A model generated the notes under the pieces. It saw only the letters and a list, made by a program, of their open reading frames with translations, ran no database searches and was not told the origin of the DNA. A DNA stretch of 64,000 bases from Halorussus halobius. GTDB lineage: Archaea; Halobacteriota; Halobacteria; Halobacteriales; Haladaptataceae. Positions 33,399-42,170 of this stretch are shown piece by piece (the first letter of the stretch is position 1; each line of letters starts with the position of its first letter). The stretch spans positions 558,001 to 622,000 of the forward strand of contig NZ_ML219773.1 of the NCBI RefSeq assembly GCF_004765805.1, given 5' to 3'. The translations under genes and the position numbers were made by a program.

Positions 33399-34928
33399 AT
33401 GGCAAGCGAAGCCGACGGAGACGAAGGTTCGGACACTTACTCGGAGTTCATCGCGAAGGTAGAGCGGATGACCCACGTCGGACACGCCGGCGGCGTCCTC
33501 AACTGGGACCAGGAGGTCATGATGCCCGAGGGCGGCACGCCCGCCCGGTCGAAACAGCGGTCGGCGCTGTCGAGCGTGACCCACGAGATGCTCACGTCCG
33601 ACGAGATGGCCGACCTGCTCGACCGACTGGACGGCGAGGACCTGACCGACGAGCAGGCGTCGGTCGTGCGCGAGGTCCGGCGCGACCACGAGCGCCAGTC
33701 GCGGGTCCCCGAGGAACTCGTCGAGGAGATCTCGCAGGCGTCCTCGGAGGCGATGCCGGTCTGGAAGGAGGCCCGCGAGACCGACGACTTCTCGACGTTC
33801 GCGCCCACGCTCGAACGGCTGGTCGAACTCAAGCGCGAGTACGCCGAGCACGTCGACCCCGATAGAGACCCCTACGAGGTGCTGTTCGAGGAGTACGAGC
33901 CGTACCTGGGCGTCGAGACGGCCGAGCGCGTGCTCGACCGGCTCCGCGAGGAGCTCGTTCCGCTCATCGAGGCCGTCCGCGAATCGGACGTCGACCTCGC
34001 CACCGACGCCTTCGCCGGCGAGTTCGACACCGACATCCAGGAGGAGCTGGCCCGCGACGTGCTCGACGAACTCGGCTACGACTGGGAGCACGGTCGGCTC
34101 GACACCGCCCCGCATCCGTTCTCGACGGGCACCCAGTTCGACGCCCGCGTGACCACCCGGTTCAATCCCGAAGACCCGCTGGGCGCGCTGATGAGCACGA
34201 TTCACGAGTTCGGCCACGCCTCCTACACGCTCGGCCTGCCCCGCGAGCACTACGGCACGCCGCTGGGCCAGTCCCGGGACATGACGGTCCACGAGTCCCA
34301 GTCGCGGCTCTGGGAGAACCACGTCGGCCGGTCGGAGGCGTTCTGGGAGCGGTTCCTGCCGGCCGTCCAAGACCGATTCCCGCAGGTCTCGGACGTGTCG
34401 GTCGGCGACGCCTACGAGGCCGCGAATCAGGTGTACGAGGACAACCTCATCCGGGTCGAGGCCGACGAGCTCACCTACCACATGCACATCGTGGTCCGGT
34501 TCGAGATAGAGCGCGACCTCATCCGGGGCGACCTCGACGTCGAGGAGGTCCCGCAGGTCTGGAACGACAAGTACGAGGAGTACCTCGGGGTCCGGCCCGA
34601 CACCGACGCGGAGGGCTGTCTGCAGGACATCCACTGGAGCCACGGCGACTTCGGCTACTTCCCCACCTACTCGCTGGGCAGCGTCCTCGCGGCCCAACTG
34701 TACGCCAGCGCCGACGAGGCGCTCGACGGCCTCGACGACGAGCTTCGACGCGGCGAGTTCGGCTCGCTCCACGACTGGCTGACCGAGAACGTCCGCAAGC
34801 ACGGCTCGCGGTACACCACCGACGAGCTCGTCCGGCAGGCGACCGGCGAGGAGTACACCGCCGACTACTTCCTCGACTACGCGACGGCGAAGTACGGCGA
34901 CCTCTACGACCTCGACGGGTACCAGTAA
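33399..34928 (+). CDS. M32-family metallocarboxypeptidase, copy 1
   Basis: Zinc carboxypeptidase (Taq type) that trims residues from protein C-termini; cytosolic. The 509-residue, mostly helical protein has the zinc motif HEFGH at residues 269-273, with upstream GTQFDARVTTRF and downstream HESQSRLWENHVGRS, both signatures of M32, and IHWSHGDFGYFPTYSLGS (about 405). The ATG at 33399 is chosen; a GTG at 33378 is also in frame. A second M32 gene lies 3.6 kb away, with a closely similar pattern and start (AGGVLNWDQEVMMPEGGTPARS against AGGVLYWDQQVMMPEGGTPARS, differing at few positions). Confidence 0.95.
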   Translation: MASEADGDEGSDTYSEFIAKVERMTHVGHAGGVLNWDQEVMMPEGGTPARSKQRSALSSVTHEMLTSDEMADLLDRLDGEDLTDEQASVVREVRRDHERQSRVPEELVEEISQASSEAMPVWKEARETDDFSTFAPTLERLVELKREYAEHVDPDRDPYEVLFEEYEPYLGVETAERVLDRLREELVPLIEAVRESDVDLATDAFAGEFDTDIQEELARDVLDELGYDWEHGRLDTAPHPFSTGTQFDARVTTRFNPEDPLGALMSTIHEFGHASYTLGLPREHYGTPLGQSRDMTVHESQSRLWENHVGRSEAFWERFLPAVQDRFPQVSDVSVGDAYEAANQVYEDNLIRVEADELTYHMHIVVRFEIERDLIRGDLDVEEVPQVWNDKYEEYLGVRPDTDAEGCLQDIHWSHGDFGYFPTYSLGSVLAAQLYASADEALDGLDDELRRGEFGSLHDWLTENVRKHGSRYTTDELVRQATGEEYTADYFLDYATAKYGDLYDLDGYQ

Positions 34929-35011
34929 CTCGCCCCCGACGTCTATTTCTCGGGGCACCTCGCCGGTAGAAAGAACTATACGACGTATGGTACAAGTTCG
35001 CCAACGAACGA

Positions 35012-35566
35012 ATGGCACGCCGGCCTGTCGACCCCGAGGTAGAGGTGAACGGACGCACCGTGCGGTTGGTCGTGGACGGGCTCGGCGACCACCCCGACGC
35101 GACCGAAGCGCGGGGGCGTGAGCTGCTCGCCGAGCACGGCATCGAGGACCCGAACGCGGGGGAGTGGTACCCGCTTCGCGGGTTGCTCGGCGCGCTCGAC
35201 GCGCTCGAACTGGCGTACGGCGAGTCGGTGCTGACCCACCTCGGGTCGAAGATTCCCGAGTCGGTCGAGTGGCCGTCGGGCGTGACCTCCGCGAGCGGCG
35301 GGTTCGAGACGGTCGACGAGGCCTACCGGATGAACCACCGCGGGGGCGACATCGGCTACTACGAGTTCGCCGAGGTCGGCGACCGCGAGCGCCGGGTCAC
35401 CTGCGCGAACCCGTACCCGTGCCCGTTCGACCGGGGGATAATCCGGGGGACGCTCCGGGCGTTCGGCGAGAAGTTCAGCTACACGCCGATGGTGTTCGTC
35501 CGCGAGACCAGCGACCGCTGTCGGGCAGAGGGCGGGTCCCAGTGTACCTACCGCGTGACGTGGTGA
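35012..35566 (+). CDS. V4R/heme-NO-binding-like small-molecule sensor domain protein (184 aa)
   Basis: Single-domain protein that resembles the V4R/4-vinyl-reductase fold: a helical N-terminal part (YPLRGLLGALDALELAYG), LTHLGSKIPESVEWPSG, and a C-terminal cysteine-containing segment CANPYPCPFDRG followed by DRCRAEGGSQCTYRVTW. These four to five cysteines and the closing C-x-Y-x-x-x-W pattern are typical of that fold, which often binds metals or small hydrophobic ligands and feeds regulators. The assignment is from pattern only. It starts 83 nt after the first M32 gene. Confidence 0.6.
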   Translation: MARRPVDPEVEVNGRTVRLVVDGLGDHPDATEARGRELLAEHGIEDPNAGEWYPLRGLLGALDALELAYGESVLTHLGSKIPESVEWPSGVTSASGGFETVDEAYRMNHRGGDIGYYEFAEVGDRERRVTCANPYPCPFDRGIIRGTLRAFGEKFSYTPMVFVRETSDRCRAEGGSQCTYRVTW

Positions 35567-35657
35567 GGACCCGCCGCCGTGACCGCTCGGGACCCGGGCG
35601 TCCAGACGACCGCGCTCCTGCAACAACCGTTATTGAGGAGGCTGTGGTGCAACGGGT

Positions 35658-36899
35658 ATGACCGACCGCTGCACCCGTCGTCGCTTCCTCGCTGCGGGCG
35701 TCTCGGCGGGAATCGCCTCGATAGCCGGCTGTTCCTCGCTGGGTCCCCGGCGGGAGACCGAGCGCTCGCAGCCGACGGCCGCGACGCGACGCGCCGCCGG
35801 GAGCGACGACCGGGCCGACGTCATCGGCCGGGCCGGCGACGCGACCGAAACGGCCGACGACGCAACCACCGACCCGAGCGAGCGCGGCGTGGTCGACGTC
35901 CGGGGCGCGATATACCTCCCGGCCCGGTCGTTCAACTTCTACCAGCAGTGGGCCGACTACGACGAGGCCGTCGTCGAGCGCGACCTGGGCTACGCGACCG
36001 AGGTGAACCTCAACGCCGTCCGGACGTGGGCCAGCTTCGAGTGCTGGCAGGCCGACCCCGAAGCCCACCGGGAGGCACTCGATCACTTCCTGTCGACCGC
36101 CGAGGGGTGCGGGCTGGACGTGCTCGTCGGCCTGTTCGACTTCGCGGGCCAGGAGCCGACCGAGGAGCGACTCCACGACACCGACCCCCGGACCGCGACC
36201 GGCGTTCGCTCGCCCGGCTCGGCGGTTATGCGCGACCGGTCGCGGTGGGGCGACCCCGAGGCGTACGTCCGGTGGTTCATGGACCACTTCCGGGACGACG
36301 ACCGCTTGCTCGCCATCGAGGCGATGAACGAGCCGGGGTGGCAGTCCCACGCCACCGAGTTCGCCAGGACCATGTTCGAGGCGATGGCCGACGAGCGCGG
36401 GTCCGTGCCGCTGACCGTGGGCTCGACCAGCATGGCCAACAACGCCGAGTACCTCGACTGGGGCAGCGACGCGCTCCAGTTCCACTACAACTTCGCCGAG
36501 ACGCCCGCGACCTACCGCGAGATGCTCCGGTCGAACCGGGCGGTCGCCGACCGACTCGACGTGCCCGTCTGGCTCTCGGAGTGGCAGCGGGTCCGCTCGG
36601 CCACCGGATTCGCCTCCGAGCCGCCCGACGACCAGAAGACCCCCGACTACGCGTCGCTCGCGCCCCTGATACACGAGTCGGGGTTCGGCAACTTCTTCTG
36701 GTCGCTGATGGTCCAGCCCGCGTTCGTCCCCGCCCAGCGCCAGTACGGCATCCTCAACGGCCTGTTCCACGAGGACGGGGCGGTGTGGAGCCGCGAGGAC
36801 GCCCGCGCCATCAAGGCGATGTCGGGCGAGTCCGACCTCGACCTCGAACAGCGCCAGGAGTGGCCCGAGTGGGCCAGCGCGGTCGAGGGCGGCACGTAG
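35658..36899 (+). CDS. TAT-exported lipoprotein, glycoside hydrolase family 5-like
   Basis: Signal CTRRRFLAAGVSAGIASIAGC is a twin-arginine signal with a lipobox cysteine at about residue 27, so the enzyme is lipid-anchored outside the cell. After an Ala/Thr/Asp-rich linker (to about 85) comes a TIM-barrel pattern with VRTWASFECW, LLAIEAMNEPGW (acid/base Glu in NEP, about 223), LQFHYN (His-Tyr) and VWLSEWQR (nucleophile Glu, about 307). These match clan GH-A and family 5-like glycosidases, perhaps mannanase- or cellulase-like. Substrate unknown. It sits between the two M32 peptidase genes in the same orientation. Confidence 0.83.
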   Translation: MTDRCTRRRFLAAGVSAGIASIAGCSSLGPRRETERSQPTAATRRAAGSDDRADVIGRAGDATETADDATTDPSERGVVDVRGAIYLPARSFNFYQQWADYDEAVVERDLGYATEVNLNAVRTWASFECWQADPEAHREALDHFLSTAEGCGLDVLVGLFDFAGQEPTEERLHDTDPRTATGVRSPGSAVMRDRSRWGDPEAYVRWFMDHFRDDDRLLAIEAMNEPGWQSHATEFARTMFEAMADERGSVPLTVGSTSMANNAEYLDWGSDALQFHYNFAETPATYREMLRSNRAVADRLDVPVWLSEWQRVRSATGFASEPPDDQKTPDYASLAPLIHESGFGNFFWSLMVQPAFVPAQRQYGILNGLFHEDGAVWSREDARAIKAMSGESDLDLEQRQEWPEWASAVEGGT

Positions 36900-36983
36900 C
36901 GCCGTCGACCGTCCCGTGCGTTGCCGGGAATCCCACGCTGCCGGGACCCGGATTTTCATGTGCGAGCCGCCGAACCCGAACGT

Positions 36984-38465
36984 ATGGGCGACGCGTACGA
37001 CGACCTCTGTGACCGATACGAGCGGATAACGGCGCTCGAAGACGCCGGCGGCGTCCTCTACTGGGACCAGCAGGTGATGATGCCCGAGGGCGGCACCCCG
37101 GCGCGTTCGGAACAGCTCTCGGCGCTCTCGACGGTGACCCACGAGCGACTCACCGCCGACGAACTCGCCGACCTGCTCGACGCGGCCGACGCCGAGGACC
37201 TCGACGACGACCAGCGGGCGGTCGTCCGGGAGATTCGGCGCGAACACGAGCGCGCAGCGAACGTGCCCGAGGAACTCGTCGCCGAACACAGTCGGCTCCA
37301 GTCGGAGGCCCAGGACGACTGGCGGGAGGCCCGCGAGACCGACGACTTCTCGGCGTTCCAGCCGATTCTGGAGGACCTGCTCGACCTCCGGGTCGAGCGC
37401 GCCGAAGCCATCGACCCGAGTCGGGACCCCTACGAGGTCATGTTCGAGGACGACGAACCGTACCTCGGACTCGACACGGTCGAGGGGATATTCGAGGAGC
37501 TCAAGGACGGACTCCTCCCGCTCATCGAGGAGATTCGAGCGAGCGAGGACCCGCCGACCGTCTTCGAGGGCACCTTCGACGTCGACGCCCAGCGGGCGCT
37601 CTCGGAGGACGCGCTCGACCTGCTGGGCTACGACTGGGAGCGGGGTCGGCTCGACGTCTCGACCCACCCGTTCACGTCCGGCACCCAGTTCGACGCCCGC
37701 GTGACGACCCGGTTCGACGAGACCGACCCGCTCGGGGCGATCGGGTCGACCATCCACGAGTTCGGCCACGCGGTCTACAACCTCGGTCTGTCCCGGGACC
37801 ACTACGGCTCGCCGCTGGGCAAGTCGCGGTCGTCGGGCGTCCACGAGTCCCAGTCGCGGTTCTGGGAGAACCACGTCGGCCGGACCCGCGAGTTCTGGGA
37901 GCTGTTCTTGCCCACGGTGAAAGACCGCTTCCCGCAGCTCTCGGACGCGACCCCCGAGGAAGCGTATCGGGCGGCCAACCGCGTGAAGACGGACAACTGC
38001 ATCCGGACGGCGGCCGACGAGGTCACCTACCACATGCACATCATCCTCCGGTCGGAGATAGAGCGCGAGCTCGTCTCCGGGGACCTCGACGTGAGCGAGA
38101 TTCCCGCGGCGTGGAACGGCAAGATGGAGCGGTATCTCGGGGTGCGGCCCGACACCGATACGGAGGGCTGTCTACAGGACATCCACTGGACCGGCCGGTT
38201 CGCGGGCTTCCAGAACTACACGGTCGGGAGCGTCCTCGCGGCACAGCTCTGGGCCGCCGTCGAGGACGACCTCGACGACCCGCGCGGGCTGATTCGGGAG
38301 GGGAACTTCGACCCGCTCCACGAGTGGTTCCGGGAGAACGTCCACAGCCACGGCCAGCGGTACACCACCGACGAACTGATTCGGCAGGCGACCGGCGAGG
38401 ACCTGACCGCCGACTACTTCCTCGAGTACGTCACCGAGAAGTACGGCGAAATCTACGACCTCTGA
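36984..38465 (+). CDS. M32-family metallocarboxypeptidase, copy 2
   Basis: Paralogue of the M32 gene starting at 33399. The 493-residue product has HEFGH at residues 258-262, GTQFDARVTTRF before it, HESQSRFWENHVGRT after it and TEGCLQDIHWTGRFAGFQNYTVGS near 395. Differences from copy 1 are spread along the protein; for instance ELTYHMHIVVRFEIERDL there reads EVTYHMHIILRSEIEREL here. Both keep all metal ligands, so both should be active. The frame opens upstream at 36921, but the ATG at 36984 starts the family sequence. Confidence 0.95.
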   Translation: MGDAYDDLCDRYERITALEDAGGVLYWDQQVMMPEGGTPARSEQLSALSTVTHERLTADELADLLDAADAEDLDDDQRAVVREIRREHERAANVPEELVAEHSRLQSEAQDDWREARETDDFSAFQPILEDLLDLRVERAEAIDPSRDPYEVMFEDDEPYLGLDTVEGIFEELKDGLLPLIEEIRASEDPPTVFEGTFDVDAQRALSEDALDLLGYDWERGRLDVSTHPFTSGTQFDARVTTRFDETDPLGAIGSTIHEFGHAVYNLGLSRDHYGSPLGKSRSSGVHESQSRFWENHVGRTREFWELFLPTVKDRFPQLSDATPEEAYRAANRVKTDNCIRTAADEVTYHMHIILRSEIERELVSGDLDVSEIPAAWNGKMERYLGVRPDTDTEGCLQDIHWTGRFAGFQNYTVGSVLAAQLWAAVEDDLDDPRGLIREGNFDPLHEWFRENVHSHGQRYTTDELIRQATGEDLTADYFLEYVTEKYGEIYDL

Positions 38466-38516
38466 GGAATCGGACGCTCGATTCCGGCTTCCGCCGACGA
38501 CTCGATACTCTCGTCT

Positions 38517-38708
38517 TTCCACCCCGGCGCGCGCTGGCGCGACCCGAAGTGGTCGCGCCAACTCGTGCGAGGGATGAGGACCGCAGCGTAGCGAGGACCG
38601 CAATCGGTTGGGGAGGTGTGAGGGCCGCGCTGTGCGGTCGCGGTGTGGTTGCGGTGTGGTTGCGGTGCGGTCGCGGTTACTCATTGGTCGAGGCAGTAGC
38701 TAGCTTCG
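38517..38708 (+). repeat. dispersed intergenic element, single plus-strand copy
   Basis: Same order as the 30.4 kb element: TTTCCACCCCGGCGCGCGC, a perfect stem-loop 38535-38560 (TGGCGCGACC/GGTCGCGCCA, loop CGAAGT), CGTGCGAGGGATGAG, GGTTGGGGAGGTGTGAGGG (38602-38620), an enlarged G-rich tract of GGTTGCGGTGT-like units, and the box ending GGCAGTAGCTAGCTTCG (38680-38708). Compared with the 30.4 kb stem, the ninth pair is C-G instead of G-C, so the pairing is kept. It lies between two convergent genes. Confidence 0.85.
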
Positions 38709-38880
38709 TTCGAACAACAACACCGGTAGAACACGTCTCGGCTACACTATCGACGCGGACACCGGGGTTCGCTCGAACGACAATACCGGTAGAACACGTC
38801 TCAGCCGGGCTATCGACGCGACGGGGGAGTTCACTCGAACAACAATAACCATAGCCTGGTCGAGGCAGTCGCTGGCGTCA
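38705..38880 (+). repeat. 62-63 bp tandem repeat and second partial box after the element
   Basis: Three units begin TTCGTTCGAACAACAA, TTCGCTCGAACGACAA and TTCACTCGAACAACAA at 38705, 38768 and 38830. The first two share ACCGGTAGAACACGTCTC and CTATCGACGCG. The third is cut short and runs into GGTCGAGGCAGTCGCTGGC (from about 38858), a diverged second copy of the element box. Nothing coding is seen between here and the thioredoxin gene end at 38972. Confidence 0.8.
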
Positions 38881-38971
38881 CTCACACAAAAACAACGATA
38901 GACCGGTCGAGAAGCTACGTCCGAGGCGTCGGAGCGGCCGAATCACGCCCGCCGAGAAGCCGGCGGTACGT

Positions 38972-39241
38972 TCACGCGCCGGCCTGTTCGAGCGCGTCTT
39001 CGAGGTCGTCGCGCTGGGTGACCCCGACGAACCGCTCGACCACGCCGTCGTCGTTCTCGACGACGATGGTGGGGATGGACCGGACCTGATACTCGTTGGC
39101 GACGTCCTGATGCTCGTCGACGTCTATCTTCTCGAACTCGACGGCCTCGTCCCAGTCGTCTTCCATCTCTTCGAGGATGGGGTCCTGGGTCTTGCACGGG
39201 CCGCACCAATCGGCGTAGAAGTCCTTCAGCGTGACAGTCAT
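38972..39241 (-). CDS. thioredoxin (89 aa)
   Basis: Thiol-disulfide reductant. Active site WCGPC with cysteines at residues 13 and 16, the cis-proline in RSIPTIVV (about 58) and a C-terminal helix [11 protein letters not shown]. At 89 residues it lacks the first strand and helix of typical 105-residue thioredoxins but has the complete core. The ATG at 39241 is preferred over in-frame codons further upstream because [12 protein letters not shown] is the usual haloarchaeal start. Its electron donor is not encoded nearby. Confidence 0.92.
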   Translation of the reverse strand: MTVTLKDFYADWCGPCKTQDPILEEMEDDWDEAVEFEKIDVDEHQDVANEYQVRSIPTIVVENDDGVVERFVGVTQRDDLEDALEQAGA

Positions 39242-39463
39242 TGGTGTACTCCCCAAAGTTGCCTCGCCGCGCGCATAAGGGTTTCCCACCCCCGCGACCT
39301 TGCCGCGTCCGCGACCCTGCGACCCGCTCCCGCCCGCTCGCCGCGGTCCGCTCTCGCCCGCTCGTTTCGGCCCGCTCTCGCCCGCTCGCCGCGGTCCAGT
39401 CCGCCACGGTCGGCGTCCGGACGCTCCGAAAGGTTTACGCGACCGGCAGACCCACCTACGGAC

Positions 39464-39628
39464 ATGAGCAGTGGTCAGAACTCCGGGGGGCTGATGTCCA
39501 GCGCCGGACTCGTCCGGTACTTCGACGCCGAGGACAGCAACGCCATCCGCATCGACCCGAAAACCGTCGTCGCCTTCGGCGTCTTCTTCGGCGTGTTGGT
39601 CAAGCTCCTGAACGTCCTTGGGTTGTAG
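39464..39628 (+). CDS. preprotein translocase Sec61-beta subunit (54 aa)
   Basis: Small subunit of the SecYE-beta protein-conducting channel in the membrane. The sequence [24 protein letters not shown] with a single C-terminal helix ([21 protein letters not shown], with internal breaks) is typical for archaeal Sec61-beta: a disordered N-terminus, the GLxRYF motif and a tail anchor. The frame extends far upstream over the thioredoxin promoter, but the ATG at 39464 gives the family length. Confidence 0.95.
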   Translation: MSSGQNSGGLMSSAGLVRYFDAEDSNAIRIDPKTVVAFGVFFGVLVKLLNVLGL

Positions 39629-39753
39629 CCGCCAATCTGCAGCCGTTTCCGCACCGGGTTCGTCCCCGCATCGTCATTTTTAGTCCCGACTACGCCCGCT
39701 CCGACTCTCCTGGCGGCCGCTACTGCTATCCGAGTCCGGGTCCCAGTCACGGT

Positions 39754-40326
39754 ATGTCCCGCCCGCCGTCCCGAACCGCCGACGAAGGGCGTTCCGCGAG
39801 CGACGACTCCGAACGCGCCGAGACCGCCGGCTCCGGAGCCCGCGACCGACTCGCGGAGGGCGCGATGGGCGGCGTCGTCGCGACCCTCGTGATGACCGCC
39901 TACCGGCTCCCGGTCTCGCGCTCGCTGCCGCCGACCGCGCGCTTCTGGTCGAAATTCGTCGCCGGCGGTCGCCCCGAGGACCAACCCCTGCCGGCGCTCG
40001 CGCTCCACCTCTTGTACGGCGCGGGTGCGGGAGCGGCGTTCGGACTGCTCGCGCCGCGTCCCAGCGATGCGTCCGCGACGCCGGGGACCGGGTCCGACGC
40101 TCGGACCGACGACGCCGACGAGACCGCCCGACTGGAGGCGGTCGGCCTGCTGGCCGGCGTGGGCTACGCGCTCGCGCTCTCGGCGTTCGGCGAGCGCGCG
40201 CTGCTCGACCGACTCCTCGACGTCGACCTCGATTCGGACGAGCGCCTCGTGTTCCACGCCGGCCACGTCGTCTACGGGCTCGCGCTCGGAACGTGGGTCG
40301 GCTCCCGGACCGGCGACCGGCGGTAG
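39754..40326 (+). CDS. hypothetical membrane protein (190 aa)
   Basis: A polar N-terminus of about 30 residues, then hydrophobic segments around GAMGGVVATLVMTAYRLPVS, LALHLLYGAGAGAAFGLLAP, AVGLLAGVGYALALSAFG and VVYGLALGTWVGS. Histidines in ALHLLYGAG and VFHAGHVVYG could bind metal. Similar haloarchaeal membrane proteins exist but I cannot name the family safely. It precedes PdxT by 77 nt in the same direction. Confidence 0.7.
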   Translation: MSRPPSRTADEGRSASDDSERAETAGSGARDRLAEGAMGGVVATLVMTAYRLPVSRSLPPTARFWSKFVAGGRPEDQPLPALALHLLYGAGAGAAFGLLAPRPSDASATPGTGSDARTDDADETARLEAVGLLAGVGYALALSAFGERALLDRLLDVDLDSDERLVFHAGHVVYGLALGTWVGSRTGDRR

Positions 40327-40403
40327 CTTCGCTCCCGTCGGCCGACGACACCCGCTTGCCGGAAGACGGGTCCTTTTCCCGCCCCGGTTCCCAACTCGCG
40401 GGC

Positions 40404-41006
40404 ATGGCTCTCACGGCAGGCGTCGTCGCGGTCCAGGGCGACGTGAGCGAACACGCCGACGCGCTCCGACGGGCGGGCGCGGCCCACGGTCGCGAGGTCG
40501 CGGTCGAGGCGATTCGGACCGCCGGAGTCGTCCCCGACTGTGACCTGCTCGCGCTGCCCGGCGGGGAGTCGACCGCCATCTCGCGGCTGCTCGGCGACGA
40601 GGGAATCGCCCCGGAGATAGTCGCCCACGTCGAGGCCGGCAAGCCGGTGCTGGCGACCTGCGCGGGCCTCATCGTCGCCTCGACCGACGCGGGCGACGAC
40701 CGAGTGGACGAACTCGGCCTCGTGGACGCGACGGTCGAGCGCAACGCCTTCGGCAGGCAGGCCGACAGCTTCGAAGCGCCGCTCGACGTCGCGGGACTCG
40801 ACGACCCCTTCCCGGCCGTCTTCATCCGCGCGCCCGTGGTCGCCGCGGTGGGCGACGACGTCGACGTGCTCGCGAGGTGGGACGGCCGCCCGGTCGCGAT
40901 TCGGGACGGGCCGGTCGTGGCCACCTCGTTCCACCCGGAGCTCACCGACGACGACCGCCTCCACTCGCTGGCGTTCTTCGAGGGTCCCGACCACTCCACC
41001 GACTGA
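40404..41006 (+). CDS. pdxT: pyridoxal 5'-phosphate synthase, glutaminase subunit
   Basis: Releases ammonia from glutamine and passes it to PdxS for pyridoxal phosphate synthesis. Class I glutaminase of 200 residues: ALPGGESTAISRLL (oxyanion region, about 50), nucleophile Cys86 in VLATCAGLIV, and catalytic His177/Glu179 in SFHPELT. The start MALTAGVVAVQGDVSEH matches the family. The pdxS partner is not in the window, so the two subunits are encoded apart. Confidence 0.96.
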   Translation: MALTAGVVAVQGDVSEHADALRRAGAAHGREVAVEAIRTAGVVPDCDLLALPGGESTAISRLLGDEGIAPEIVAHVEAGKPVLATCAGLIVASTDAGDDRVDELGLVDATVERNAFGRQADSFEAPLDVAGLDDPFPAVFIRAPVVAAVGDDVDVLARWDGRPVAIRDGPVVATSFHPELTDDDRLHSLAFFEGPDHSTD

Positions 41007-41061
41007 ACGGTGGCAACAACACTCACGGTGGTCGGGCCGGTAGTGGCGGTACGAGCCCGTG

Positions 41062-41262
41062 ATGACGATGACGCGCCTGCTCAACGAACACACCGGGACG
41101 GTCCACAAGTCCCGGCAGGAATCGCCCGGCGACGAGGCGGTCTGCGGTGCCCTGCGCCACGTCTCGGGACGCCACGTCGCGTCGGTCCCGAACGACGAGC
41201 CTCGGACGAACGACGCGGTCGACCGCTGTGGCCGGTGCTTCGAGGACGCGGGCGGCTACTGA
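41062..41262 (+). CDS. small cysteine-containing hypothetical protein (66 aa)
   Basis: Short protein with cysteines at VCGALR and a CGRC pair near the end (DRCGRCFEDAGGY), so it may bind zinc or iron through three to four cysteines. Histidines in LNEHTGTVHKS and RHVSGRHVAS may help. Start at one of three nearby codons (GTG 41059, ATG 41062, ATG 41068). No family recognised; plausibility rests on the ordered cysteines and the position between two same-strand genes. Confidence 0.6.
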   Translation: MTMTRLLNEHTGTVHKSRQESPGDEAVCGALRHVSGRHVASVPNDEPRTNDAVDRCGRCFEDAGGY

Positions 41263-41356
41263 CCTCGGCCGGCGCGACGGGACCGCCTCGAAGCGTCGTC
41301 GCGCACTGCTGGCGCGGTAGGGCAAACTTTTCTTGCTGGCTTCCGTCCGTCCGCAC

Positions 41357-41809
41357 ATGGAAGTCGACATAGACGCGGTGCGGGTCGCCGTGACCGAGGA
41401 CGGACCGGTTCCGGTCGCGGTGCTCGCGCCCCGCGACGAGACCGGCGTGCTCCCCATCTTCATCCGCTTCGCCGAGGCGGTGAGCATCGCACGGGGGATG
41501 GAGGCCGACGACGTCGGCCGGCCCCTGACCCACGACCTCACGCTCGACCTCGTGGAGGAACTGGGCGGGCGCGTGACCCGCGTGGTCGTGTCGGCGCTTG
41601 AGGACAACACCTACATCGCCGACCTCCACGTCGACACGCCCCGGGGCGAGACCGTGGTCGACGCCCGACCCAGCGACTCGCTGGCGCTGGCGGCCCGGAC
41701 CGACGCCCCGATCGAGGTCGACCCCGACGTGTTCGAGTCGGGGCGGCGCGACCGCGAGGAGTTCGACGAGCTACAGGACGTCCGCGAGGTCGCGGGGCTC
41801 GACGCGTGA
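41357..41809 (+). CDS. bifunctional nuclease-family protein (DUF151)
   Basis: Member of the DUF151/BFN domain family, first described in plants as bifunctional nucleases; archaeal roles are not established. The 150-residue protein shows the family blocks LPIFIRFAEAVSIARGMEA (about 34-52), RPLTHDLTLDLVEELGG, DNTYIADLHVDTPRG and DARPSDSLALAARTDAPIEV. Its end overlaps the start of hisE by four bases (GTGA), giving translational coupling with a histidine-biosynthesis gene; whether that is functional is unclear. Confidence 0.9.
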   Translation: MEVDIDAVRVAVTEDGPVPVAVLAPRDETGVLPIFIRFAEAVSIARGMEADDVGRPLTHDLTLDLVEELGGRVTRVVVSALEDNTYIADLHVDTPRGETVVDARPSDSLALAARTDAPIEVDPDVFESGRRDREEFDELQDVREVAGLDA

Positions 41810-42126
41810 CCGACGACCCCGACGAACCGGGAGCGGACGCCCCCGACCCCGTGCTGGACGACCTGTTCGCCGTCATCGAGTCCCGCAAGGAGACCCTGCC
41901 CGACGACTCGTACACCGCGTCGCTGTTCACCCACGAGAAGGGCGAGAACGCGGTCCTCGAAAAGCTGGGCGAGGAGACCACCGAGCTCGTGCTGGCCGCC
42001 AAGGACGACGACCGCGAGGAACTCGCCCACGAGAGCGCCGACATCGTCTATCACCTGCTCGTGTTGCTCTCGATGAAGGGGATGGACCTCGGGGATTTGC
42101 GGGCGGAACTCCGCGAGCGGCGGTGA
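41806..42126 (+). CDS. hisE: phosphoribosyl-ATP pyrophosphatase
   Basis: Second step of histidine biosynthesis, PR-ATP to PR-AMP plus pyrophosphate. All-alpha MazG-like fold of 106 residues with FTHEKGENAVLEKLGEETTE, where the EKxGEExxE pattern binds magnesium, and the second metal motif HESADIVYHLLVLL. GTG start at 41806 overlaps the preceding stop. The product is a stand-alone HisE, not fused to HisI. No other his genes are in the window. Confidence 0.95.
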   Translation: MTDDPDEPGADAPDPVLDDLFAVIESRKETLPDDSYTASLFTHEKGENAVLEKLGEETTELVLAAKDDDREELAHESADIVYHLLVLLSMKGMDLGDLRAELRERR

Positions 42127-42170
42127 GTTCTCGGAGCGTTTGACCTCCGGCGTCTTGCCGAACGACGTGT

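Noticed and set aside
36921-36983. Longer N-terminus for the second M32 peptidase
   Set aside because: The extra residues before 36984 are not acidic and lack similarity to the first copy, while the ATG at 36984 aligns with the family start.
35475-38039. Long minus-strand frame over the M32 and GH5-like genes
   Set aside because: Opposite-strand shadow; composition is Val/Arg/Gly-rich with no recognisable domain.
38705-38860. Possible CRISPR-like regular repeats
   Set aside because: Units of 62-63 bp are similar over their entire length with no unique spacers.
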